From Hofstenia miamia (lineage: Eukaryota; Xenacoelomorpha; Acoela): DNA of 64,000 nt. Of this stretch, positions 22,923 to 35,800 are shown in pieces. Under the pieces are notes generated by a model. The model was given only the letters and a program-made list of their open reading frames with translations. It ran no database searches and had not been told where the DNA came from. The translations under genes and the position numbers were made by a program. Each line of letters starts with the position of its first letter. Within the stretch, counting starts at the first letter, position 1. Location of the stretch: contig SCFE01000002.1 of assembly GCA_004352715.1 (NCBI GenBank), positions 4,129,735 through 4,193,734 of the forward strand. Direction: 5' to 3'.

Positions 22923-25900
22923 CTGTGCGTGTATTGAAATTGAGTAACGTGAAGTTACTGCTACAAATCTTTTCGAACCTTGAATTTTTGGTAAAATTTC
23001 TAGTAGCACCGCTTGCAAACACTTGATTACCTGCCAATCTGTATGATATATTATTAATCGTTATATGGTGAATCATTTTCAAATGTAGCAAATTACCTAT
23101 TCAATATGTTTTCATTTTGCGGATAATCTATCAATTAACCATAGATAAAGCTATATTTTTATACCAATTGAAAACGTCAAAATTATAAATGTTTTTCTCT
23201 TAAGAATAATCTCAATATCTGCAATACTTTGTAAATTTATCTAGTTGTAGCTGCAATTTTTTCCCCTACACTGTATTGTGTTCTGTGAACATATTTGTTT
23301 CATGCTTTAATTGATGTTGTAATACTTACAATTTTAACTATTATTATCTAGAACAGCATTTTGCAATTATTTAACGTATTTCGAGGTATTTAGGCTCAAC
23401 TTCGCACTCAATTGTTAAAGGACATTCAAGAAAACAATAATAATGAAATTCTTGTGTCTGGTGGGGGTACACTCTTTCATCGTGCTGCTAATAGCATAGT
23501 TTGTGACTACTTCCAAAAAAGTCGCTATGATTATTCTTTGTCTGTGTTTATCCCTGAAAGTGGCTCTTCTAATGACAAGGTTTGTCTTAAATGTGAGAGA
23601 ATTTGCGGGCCTGTTGGTGGACAGTATGACATCTTATATACATTACCATGTTGCTCGATAAAATAGATTTTCTATTTAGCACTTGTAGGAGTTTAGTATT
23701 TAAGCAAGGCACAATTAGGACGCTAGCAACTGAGAGTTAATGTTCCCGAAATTTTGTGGTTTTGTCCGGTTTTTCAGCAGGGTTTATTTCTCTTAACAAA
23801 TTCATACATTGTTTTATATGCAGTTTACATTCAAATTTATCTTAATTTTAGTTTGCGTTTCATAAATATAATATGCTTCAATTATATTTCATAATAATTA
23901 CCGTTACTGAGTTTTATATAGTTATTTTTATGCATTATATTGGAATGATAACTAAGAGAATATATATCATCTATATGCGATAGGTGTATATTGGGCTCTT
24001 GTACCAGACAAAACTAAAGATTTTCTATTTAATTATTAATTTAAATTATATTTTACTATAAGGGGATTCTTTCAATTTTTCCATTATATACATGTAAGTA
24101 CTATTGTGTTGACTGAATTCTTTCAATGTTGAGTTGAATATTGGTTGGCATTTTTTAATGTTAACTTTTTAGCTATTTGATCTAAAAGATTTGTTAAATC
24201 TTTTGAATATTCATCCATCTTCAAAGCTCTATACATCACTGGTATGCATTTTCAAATGATCGTTTTTTAATTGTTAATTTAGCTCGAGAAAGAAAAAAAT
24301 AGCAAAGGTCTTTTATGGGATCTACTTTGTGAGCTTTCCGCCTGCTATTCCAATAAAAACAAAAATGTATATTGCCAAACTCAAGATGGCTTACAAATTT
24401 CATTAGGTTTGTTTTAGAGTTTACTTTCGATTTCATTATTTTGGCTGATTTGTTGAATTTTATTAATGTCCTTATCAAATACAGTTATTGTTAAATGCCA
24501 AAAAATTCAATGAAATATAATAAAGTTATTTTTAAATTTTATAATAAAATTATGATATTCAATGTTTCTTATAGTATTTTGTCCGTACTAAAATTGTGTT
24601 TATCTACAAAATTTGTATGTACGAACCCTTAATCATAGGGCATGCTAATACCCAACACCCATCATGTATATTTGATCTTGAGCATTGTCGATATGCTTCT
24701 ATAATGCCGGGCGCACACATCATTGAAATAGCGAGCAACAATATAGTAACCAATTCCTTTGAAATCTGAATTATTTTCCCCGATAGTTCCCGCGCACATC
24801 AGGGACATGCTGCAGCTCCCATGTATTCTTCCAAGAAAACAATTATCTGCAAGTTTATTATCAATGTTTCAGGCCGTAAAACGTCTTCCTAATGTGTGCG
24901 GCGGGACCAACGGAATTGAGAAAAGAGTTGATTTTACATATTCATTTGTGAGTCGAGTTAATTGATTCCTTCAACCTCTCATTTTATACGAAATTAATGA
25001 TTCAGGATTGACATGTCAGCTTTGGGTGGTGATTCACTATCAAACCTTCTATCACGCAAGCAAGTAATTCTAATCCTTTCGAAACACTCGGCAAAGAGTC
25101 CATCACCATCAGACAAACGGCAAAAATCAGCTAGAATTTCTGTTTTGTGGTTAACTAGTTTGAAATAATTAATTGGCTTGATCCGTGCAAAGTCTGTTTT
25201 TGACATATTTATTATTTAACATGTATGTATTTACGTAATAATTATCTTCTCTATCAAAAAAAATTATTTCTTTTATAAGTAAGCACGCGGACTCCGCACG
25301 AAACATCCGAAATAACCCTTTCGCCATGATGATTATTAAAAAACCATACTTCGTATTGCCAATGACAAAAAAATCGAATTTGAATTAAATTCATTAACCA
25401 CCGTATAAACGAAAATATACTTCATGTGAGGTTGGATTAGTACTTTAACTGGAGTAATTAAGCAACAATATCCATGCGGAATTGATAAGTGGGCGTTTTA
25501 ATGGATTTTTTTCATGCTATTTTTTGATAATTAGCTAGGTTGACGGAAAATATATAAATTTTGATTTAATTTGTCTGAATGTTATCAAACATTCCGCAAG
25601 CATTTTGTTAGGCAAATATTGGGCATGCAAATGTGAAATTGGAAGCTTATTTAGACTTACTAAGACATTAAGACATTTAATATAAGCTAAAACCAAATAC
25701 AGGTTAGCAAAAACTAAAATACAAAACTAAAATAAATAATAAATAAAAGTTAATTAATAATAAAATGAAAACAACATCCAAGGCGTGATGCCAAACTAAG
25801 AATCATTTTTAGTGACTACAATAATGTGAGGAGTAGTAGAGATTTTACCAGTTTCAACGATTGCTACATTATTATAATGTAGACAGAACTCTGTTCACAA

Positions 25901-28900
25901 AACACTTTTTGAAAGTTTCTGTCCTACATAGCGGTAGATGGTACAGCTTCAAAGATCTTGAAGTATGTGCAGGCCTTTTATTTTTCATGAAACTATATAA
26001 ATTGAAATCAGCTTTGCGACGCATTTCAAAAATATCGTAAACTTTGTCAGTATAGTGNTGTTAAAGATCTGGGCCTGATAATAACACCAAACCTTTCTTG
26101 GTCTACTCATTATTTGAAGAAATTAAAAAATTGCAGTTATCTTTTTTCTAATATTAAACGGAATATTCCTTACTCAACTCATTTTAAGATCAAGTTAACT
26201 CTATACAAATCATTGGTATTAACCATGTCTCAATTCTGATGGAATTATCTCCCTTCATAATTGATAAGCTAGAAGCCTTTCAACATAGATGTTTTAATTG
26301 GATACTACCAGGTGTTGATTATAAATCCCAATTGATACGCTTAAATATGCTTCCGATACCCTATTATTTTCAGTTACTTGATTTAATATATTTTAATAAG
26401 CTATTGAATGACCAATATGATTTGGAAATATCAAAAATAATACCTGAATATCTACCAACAAATTACCGGCTTCGTTCTTCAAATCTTACAATTTTCAAAT
26501 CAAAGGATATAAGAAAAGAATCAACTAGATCTTTATATTTAAATAGAATTGCAATTTTTGCAAATTATATATATCAAAATACTTCAATCAATTTATATGG
26601 ATCATTGAAACAAGTAAAAATATCATTAAAAGACTTCTTGCAACAACAGTTTTGAAATAACTTTAACTACTCTGTTAAAAACAACTGTAAGAAATATGCA
26701 ATATGTTTATGTCGTTTCTGCCGAGTGCCTTATGTTCATTATTAATGTAAATTTTGTTTATATACTACTGTTTAGCTTCCATATATGGATAATAAATCTA
26801 TATTATTATTATTAGAATGAAAATTGTTTAGAACAAATATGGGACAAAAAATATCTAAGTACTTTTGGAGCAGAATTTTTTAGTAGTCCAATATTGGGCG
26901 GTAGAATATAAAAAGGTGGGGCGGTAGAAGATAAAACATGGGGCAATGTGAGGCAGATGTCAATGCGTGAAAATGGGGCAGGGCAAAAATTCTGTGGGGC
27001 GGGGGCAGGACACAAAAATTTCCCCCACTTCCATCTCTAGTCTGGATCCCATCCCTACTAAGTTTTGATATTCACAATCATCTCATCTGCAAAGAAATCT
27101 TTCAAGTTCAGATGCAGTTGTGATTTTATACTTATTCATATCGTTTACTTTCAGCGTTGAAAATTACTGATATAGGATAAGCTAGCTATAAATAGAATCA
27201 ATGTTTTAATACTAATTTTGACCATATAAGTAATGCAAATAAAATTAATTTAATTTATTAATTTGGAAAAATGTTTTATAAGGATGCAACATCTACTATG
27301 AATTCCTAGATCTTGAAATAGTCCACACATTAAGACATTAAGACATTAAGACATTTAATATAAGCTAAAACCAAATACAGGTTAGCAAAAACTAAAATAC
27401 AAAACTAAAATAAATAATAAATAAAAGTTAATTAATAATAAAATGAAAACAACATCCAAGGCGTGATGCCAAACTAAGAATCATTTTTAGTGACTACAAT
27501 AATGTGAGGAGTAGTAGAGATTTTACCAGTTTCAACGATTGCTACATTATTATAATGTAGACAGAACTCTGTTCACAAAACACTTTTTGAAAGTTTCTGT
27601 CCTACATAGCGGTAGATGGTACAGCTTCAAAGATCTTGAAGTATGTGCAGGCCTTTTATTTTTCATGAAACATTCATATAAAGGGTGGTTTGGTGACTTC
27701 ATTATACGTGTATATAAATTAAAATCAGCTTTGCGACGCATTTCAAAAATATCGTAAACTTTGTCAGTATAGTGTCTATCATAACATTTTTTCAAAAATA
27801 TATTTATGTTTTTAAGAATTGTATCATCACTACCATAAATTACCAAACAATATCTAAGTTTNAAAACACTTTTTGAAAGTTTCTGTCCTACATAGCGGTA
27901 GATGGTACAGCTTCAAAGATCTTGATGTATGTGCAGGCCTTTTATTTTTCATGAAACATTCGTATAAAGGGTAGTTTGGTGACTTCATTATACGTGTATA
28001 TAAATTGAAATCAGCTTTGCGACGCATTTCAAAAATATCGTAAACTTTGTCAGTATAATGTCTATCATAACATTTTTTCAAAAATAAATTTATGTTTTTA
28101 AGAAGTGTATCATCGCTACCATAAATTACTAAACCATATCTAAGTTTGCTAACAATTAATGATTCAAAAACTTTATTTCTTTCTTTGATATTGAAGTTAC
28201 TTTTTAGATCTTCAAATATATACTTTTCTAAGTTCAAATAACTAATCAACTTTTTTCCATATTCACAAAATTTAAAGTTTTGTTGGAAGGTAATTCCAAG
28301 TATTTTAAATGATCTTACTTCTGATATATCTTTAACTGGAAGACATGAACAAGGCAAAGATGATTACAATGAACACCTAATCAGCTTAGTCTTTTTCATG
28401 TTAACCTGCAGTCCATATGAGGAAGGGGTTAACACACTTTGATTAAAATTCGTAGGGTTATGTGAACAAATGCTTACATGTCGCATATTCATATCTACAT
28501 TAACCCTATTCCAGTTGGGGGGCAATTTTGCCCCCCTGTCTTTAGATTTTTTATAACCTTTTTAGACCCATTACACAACTAAATTTTTCGACTCAGTGAA
28601 CAAAATGTATCTATAACCAATCCCTGAAAATTTTGTGTCAAAAGGACCTGTACTTTTTCCTCTGCAAGCATTTTCCGTAGGTCTATTGGCAAAATTTCGG
28701 TAAAAAACGGTAAAATACCTAGTTTTTTGAGGCTATAGCACAATATTTTTGTCTCTATAAGCTTTGAGACGTAGGTTTTCCAATGTATTATGTCTAAGGT
28801 AACACAAATCAATGAAAAAAACTTTCCTTTTTGTTTTTGTATCTATTTGTGGTTCAAAAAATGAAAAATGTGGAAAAAAGTCTATTTTACAACCCGCGAT

Positions 28901-31900
28901 CACGTCATATTTTCAATTTTCGCAATAAATAATGTTCAAAATCTGTTCAAATTTTAACCAAATGATGTTTGGAAACTAATTATGTTATAAGTATCCAATA
29001 TACATCAAAAAATATGTATAAGATGCTTTTTATGAAATTTTTGTTGCAAAAATGCTAAAATCGGCTATGTTGACATAAAATGATGACGTCATCACATGAC
29101 AACGTGACCAAAGACGATGGTACCTTTTTTTCTTGATGGTAACATGTCATAGTCAAACCCTACAAAGTTTTATCAAATTTTGTTAAGAAATGAGCATTCT
29201 AGACAGGGGAGGGCAAATTTGCCTCCCCCCAACTGTTTAATGTACATAAAAAAGCCCAACTGGAATATGTTTAAGTAACTGTTGGTTTTTGTCCGCACTT
29301 CCATTCGCTAAGCAAAAGATATTTGTAAGTCGTTGCTAAGATGCCATTCTCAACTATGCAATACAAACTCGAAAAATTGTTAGGTCTGTAACTTGAAACA
29401 AAGTTTGCCTTTAAATCAAGAAATTATCAGTGTTTCTGCTTTCAGTAATTGATGTCTGTTTGTTTGATATAACCAGTGGGAACAACATTGCAATTTTATA
29501 ACTTCAATAACGAGCTAAAGACTCTTGACTAAAATTATGTTGTATATAATATGAAAGCTTTTGTAAATAAGCAAAATTTCTTTTAAATATGTAGGAGATT
29601 TCAGAAAATTTATATACCATGCTATATGCTTCTGTTCATAAATGTTTTCAATGTTATATATTTGGAAGCTTAAATAAATATTTTGTAGATGAAAAATTGA
29701 ATGCATTGGACGAGTACTACAATGAGTGCACTCTGCGTTCAATTGGTACTAAAAACACTTCCGTCCAACAGAAACTCATAGCCATACAGAAGGAAGCAGA
29801 AGTTCGTGCTAGAAGAGATGCACACGTTCAGTTTGAAAAATGGCGCGATACCGAACTTGTTCAAATGAAACTTGAAGAACGAGAAAAGTTAAAAGGCCAA
29901 TTCGATGAAAAATTGTGAGTACATGCGTTTCATATATACTAGATGATTTATTTAAATTGGGTGACATTACTGCTTGATGAATATTTGTTTTGTTTAGCCG
30001 TGACATGGAGTTGCGTTTTAATGAGCGTTCTAACTACCTAACCAATCGAGAGCAGTTCTCAATGCAGTCAGTTCGTGAACATCAGTCATCCTTGGAACGC
30101 GAGACCTATGACCAACGTCAGCACATTTTATCAGAAATAGAGTCATTTAGGCAGCGAGAACAGGCACAATTCAAGGAGATTGATCTTATGAAGAGGTATA
30201 TGTTTCAGTCTTTCCAAAGTCCAATGTGAAAGGTCCATCAAATAGTATTTAAAACATGCCTTCTACATTTATGGAAAATATAAACACGGTGTCAGTAATG
30301 CGGAGAATTGTAGATTGTTATCATTGTGTAAATTGAAAATCTATTTCACGTATTGCCTAGAAAGCATAATTTTTTAAGTGCTTTTTACACATGAATTCCA
30401 GAATTTTCGTAAATCGAATAATAAAATATAATTTATACTGATTTATTGTTTTTAGAGAACTGCAGTTGGAAAAAGACAAGTTAAAGACTTACGAAGACTC
30501 AATTTCGCAAAGGGAACAGGCATTGAAAACAATTGAAGAGCGATATGAACATAAATTCCGGGATGCAATGCGCAAGTACGTTTTAGCTTTTATTTTTTTG
30601 TGTTTATTTTCATATGCAAGAGCTTTATCAATTTCAACACTAAATTTCAATTTGTTTCAAAAAATTTGCGTATTTATATGTCGTAGTCGAAATTATGCTG
30701 ATATTAATTGACGGAAAATTCGTTAGTTAAATGTCTGCCATTTTTAATTATTTGCATAATTAGATACAAAAATGAGGTGAACGATGAATACACCGATCGT
30801 GTGCACACATTGGAAATCAACGAAGCGCGAATAGCTGAAGAAACCAAGCGATTGTACGAAGAGACTTCCACGATGGACAAAGTCAAAGATGATTCTCGAC
30901 AAAAGTCGGCGCGCATTGTTGATCTAGAAGTACCACTTTAAAAGCTCTTGTTTTCTAATTCTATTATAGTAATGCAATTCACGTTCGCGTGAAACAGCTG
31001 TCCAATTTAGATATTTATTAATAGCAAATTCATTACTTAAATTCAATGAAATCAACCGGTCTGTCATCAATAACGTCGTATTATGAAGACATACATGTAT
31101 TGAATCGTGCAGACTGATTTCTTTTTATTCACACTGATATGCAATTTGCGAAGAAACTGATGCAGATGGGGTGTCTAAGGAGTCTTATACGTACACCCTT
31201 TTAGGATTTATAATATTTATTAATAACATTGGGTTAATATATTCTCGTATCATAAACTTTGTTGGAAATAGTTCTGGTTTATATGGCCATACCCACCAAG
31301 TACCGCGAAGTCCCACCCAATTTTTAAAGTTCCAAGACCAAACTCACGTAATTTTATTAACTACCATTGTTGGAAAAAATATATATGTTTCAAAAAATAG
31401 AAACTAATTTTGTTCAAAATAGAGGTTTTTAAATGTGACCAGATTATTTCATTGGTCTGATATTGAGATGGAACTGTGACTCAAAATTTTCGAGTACTCT
31501 GACTTTCAAAAACTCGAATTCGAATGAGCTCAGAAACATAGATGGACGCGGGTGTAATTTTTATAACCGCATTTCTCCGCGCCGCATCTGCATGTGAAAA
31601 ATTAACCGCAACACACCCACTATTTTCTAAATGCCACCTGTCGATTAAGCCAAAAAATGTCACTCCCCGAATTGACTTTCATTAATATTGTTTAATTAAG
31701 TGAATGATGTCACTGCACCACACCCGCCTCCATCTTTGCTCTGATAACTTGATTAAAAAACTTGAAAGAGAAATTAATATTCGATTGAAAATTCATTTGA
31801 AATATTGTCAAAAAAATTAATTATTTTCAACTTCGGTTTCTATATCAATGGAAATTAAAAACTTTTGTTACAATTTGAAATAACTCGATCCAAATACGGA

Positions 31901-32862
31901 ATTTGCTTCAAAAAAATTACTCGAAACATAAAAACTCAAACTCAGAACCAGTAACTCCCTCTACTCAAAAATTCTATTGAGACTAATAGAACCAATTAAT
32001 TCTGGTTGTACAAAGCCATATTTTCTATGAGCTTACGATGTTTGTATCATTCGTCATGTTCATGTAACGGACTGAGTTATTTGTAGACGTTTGAGCCGCT
32101 TGTACACGAATTGTAATGGCGATGCATGATCGTAGAAAGTGACTTGTAGATGTGGTTGAGATCATTAACGAACTGTTAGTTTTTTACCTTCAAGCGTTTC
32201 TTTGATCATTTGTTTGTTGAAGATGTCATTTTTTAAATTTTAATCAATATAACATATTGATTAGATTTTCAAAATTGTTGCCGGCCATACACCTCAGGGA
32301 GAGGCGTTCAGCAAGATACTTACCATTTCCCTTAAAATCTCCCAGCTTAATCAGTTGCCCCCGAAAAAAACAAGTTTATCAAATTATACTTAAGTGTGAA
32401 TTAATACTCGCAATTTCATTGGATGAGACATAAATATTTTGCTTAGTTAGAAAGAGTACGCCATTAAAATTTATAGTTTATTGAAATTTTATTGTTTCAA
32501 CAACCTACATTTTGCAATAGAAGAATAATGATTTCTATCACTCTGTTTGCATTTAGCTGTCTCTGGAACGAAGTGCCAATGAGAATTTGCTGCTCAATAA
32601 ACAAGTGGAAAGTTTGAAACAGTAATGTTCATATTTTACATTTTTTTATTGTTTATTGTATTGAATTTGTTTTTGTCGATAATTATAGTTTCGTTTTCGT
32701 TAAATTAATATTTGAAGCCCGATATTGTATACAATGTGTATTTTTACTATTTTTTCAAGTGGCTGAAAATGTTGTGTTGAATAATTCAGAAAAATGACCC
32801 CATTATCAAAAATGGTTTAACTCTACCAAGTACTAATATTCTCATTTATATATATACATATT

Positions 32863-32898
<36 letters not shown>

Positions 32899-35800
32899 GG
32901 ATGGTGGATGATTCATGTATAGGACCAATTTATTCAATTTAGATACCCTACGTAACTCCTCATCTCTGCATTCATTCGGCTCCTAAATTGTCAAATTTTT
33001 AGCAGTGTGGTCGCGGTGATGACTAAATATTGATATACGCGCGATTTATTAAAAAATTTAAAACTACGTTAGTCCGGACGATTAATTCATCAATCGATTA
33101 AGTTCTTTTGGCCTTTTGTGTACTCCTAGCATATCAATGAGATGAACATGATTATATAAGGTCGCAATATAAGATCTTTTTCAAAGCAATGCATCGTTAT
33201 AATATAGATTAATTTTTCCTAAGCGCAGAAAAATGCGCGTATGTAAAATCATTGTTTTTAATTAGCACTAAAATTGAGAAAGCAAATTACCATAGATATC
33301 AGTGAATATAAATAGGGGAAGGTGAGGTTAAATGGGAAGTTTCATTTGTTGCAGCTGACTGAAAATATGCTGTTTTGATATGACCATCAAATATCTGTTA
33401 ACAGCCACACGTTTCAATTTGCAGTGCATGCTAGCAGTGTGAGAGGTTTTTGCAGATTTTCTCAATACTTGATCTAGCGATAAAGGAGACGTCAGCATAT
33501 AGCAGTTGTCTGCCATCTGTGAATCAAATAATACTTTGTATCCTAAATGGGACAAAATGATCATAATGTAGAGAGAATTAGAATGGGGCAAACGGTAAAT
33601 TAACTTTTTCTACATAGTTATCTGGAGAACAATGGATTAAGTGTGAGGTGTGTTTCCTATGGGCTCGCTCATGCTTTGTGCAGCATTGTATCAGAAACTG
33701 ATGGCATACGTTTGTGAGCATGTAGATATATACTGTACGAGCGTACATGCACTGAATTATATCAGCGTAATGTGCATATGATGAGATGCTATATTATGTT
33801 TTTCAAATTAAAGACTTCTTAAATACAGATATTGATTTTTTATTTTCGTCTTATTTTAGCGAACCCATGGGGCAAAACGGGAAATTTCTGAAAAAAATTA
33901 ATTTCAAAAATAATATAGTTAAAAATTAACTGAAGTAAAATGTCTATCTGATATGAAAAATTGTTGTTATTTTGTGGTTCCATAGAGGTATTTTTTCAGT
34001 CTTAGAACATATCTTACAATATATACAATGTTCATACCCATCTTCTTAACTATCCCGTTTTCCCCACCTTCCCTATATTTTCGAATATTATCAACCACGA
34101 AAAGTCTTTATTTCCAGGTAAGCAATGAATAACATTATCACGGTATGACTTTTAAAGCCCCGTTTACATGATAAGTTTTCTGCTATGACTTCCCTTATAT
34201 AAGAGAATACCTATCGTGTAAACTCAAATTAACCCGAGATAATTGCTCGTAAGGAACTCAGAAAATGTTGGGTGTTTTTGTCATAAGGGAAAACCTATCG
34301 TGTAAACGGAGCTTAATGTAATATTTTTAGATCGGTTGAAGAACTTCGCCGTTACATATCCGGAACAAGAAACCAGTCATTTGCTGATCCTGTTTCAGTA
34401 TCAATAAGTAAAGTACGTTTGAAACATCATGTATTTAAATCATATCTTACTTTTTATCTGTTCTTGGTCTTTATTTTGTAGATCTTTTTCATAATTTTAT
34501 CAATGATAATTTTTGAAAATATTTACTAACTATTATTTTATGCATTTTCTACATTTTAAGTGAATTTGTTTCCATGCAATACCAAAATAAGTTAATGGGA
34601 TTGGAAATCCTCGAGACGTAAATTTTAATTTTAAGTTATTATGCTAAAGTAAAGTTTATTTTTAAATTTCATTATATACTACCACGCATTTTGCTGAATA
34701 AAGTTCACTTACCGTATTTAGCCCCCTATATCAACTGCACGAGATCGTGGTGATTTAAGCAGTCGATTTCATGCGCAATCGCAAGAGTTGCGTCATCTTA
34801 ATGGAGAAATTAATGCTCTTCGTAGCCAAGTTGGGGAAATCAACCAGGTTCCAAGTCCTAAACCTACACCACGTGTCAATCACAATGTGCACATTGAGCC
34901 CGGCTTACAGTAAGTACTTTGATTTGCCAAATATGTATATTCGAATGTGTTTTTCAGTTACCCCAACACAAAGTATAGGTGAGTTGAAAATTATCCCATT
35001 TTCTTGTTTTGTTGTTTTACTGTAATGTATATCCAGGGTTGGAATAAAGGCCAACTATCCATTGAAAATAGTTCTTACAATATTGTCCGGATTGTGATTA
35101 TGAATAGTCCGGTCCATTTAATTGTTCATATGGATGTGCGTCGGCGGGCTTCGTTGAAAAACAGTTTTTTAAGCACATGTTTTTTCAAGTTTTTTTCAAT
35201 GGTTTTTTCAAATATATCAAATTCAATAAAGGGGAATCACATGCTAAGTCTTTTAACTTTAATAAAAAACACTTTTTGAAACTCGAGAATGTACAGAAAG
35301 TGCATTCCGTTTCAAACTCCTCAGGAAAAAATTATTTTCGTTTGTTTTCCTGGATAATATTTGCCATACATATAAGTTTTGGCACATATATAAGTGTTGG
35401 TGAAAGTTTGAAAAAACAAGTTTAATACGTTTTTCACCCCTGAGTGCCTCACTTCAAAGTCGAAGCCCATTTCCAACTCTGGTAGCGTCTGTAATTGATA
35501 ATTGCATGCATAGCATTTGTGTACAGCTCATGAGTAAATGATCTGCACTGATTGTATGCTGTTTGAATTGAAGGTACTAAATATAAAGGTTGGTCTAATA
35601 TATTTTAGTAAGTTGGTTTCGTTAATATTCAAATTTTACATGTTTAAGTAACTGTATGCCAATCATTGTCACCCAAGACCCTCTTTGATAAATTTTTATA
35701 TATATATTTAAAAACGCTGACTTATTTTCATAGTAGGGGGCCGATTGCGTCTGTTTTCTAAGTAATTGGCTTTGTTGCATATGCCTGCGACGCTTAAGAA

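Noticed and set aside
22771-23091. Frames with Tyr-Ile repeats near 20,690 and 22,860
   Set aside because: Translations of TA microsatellites.
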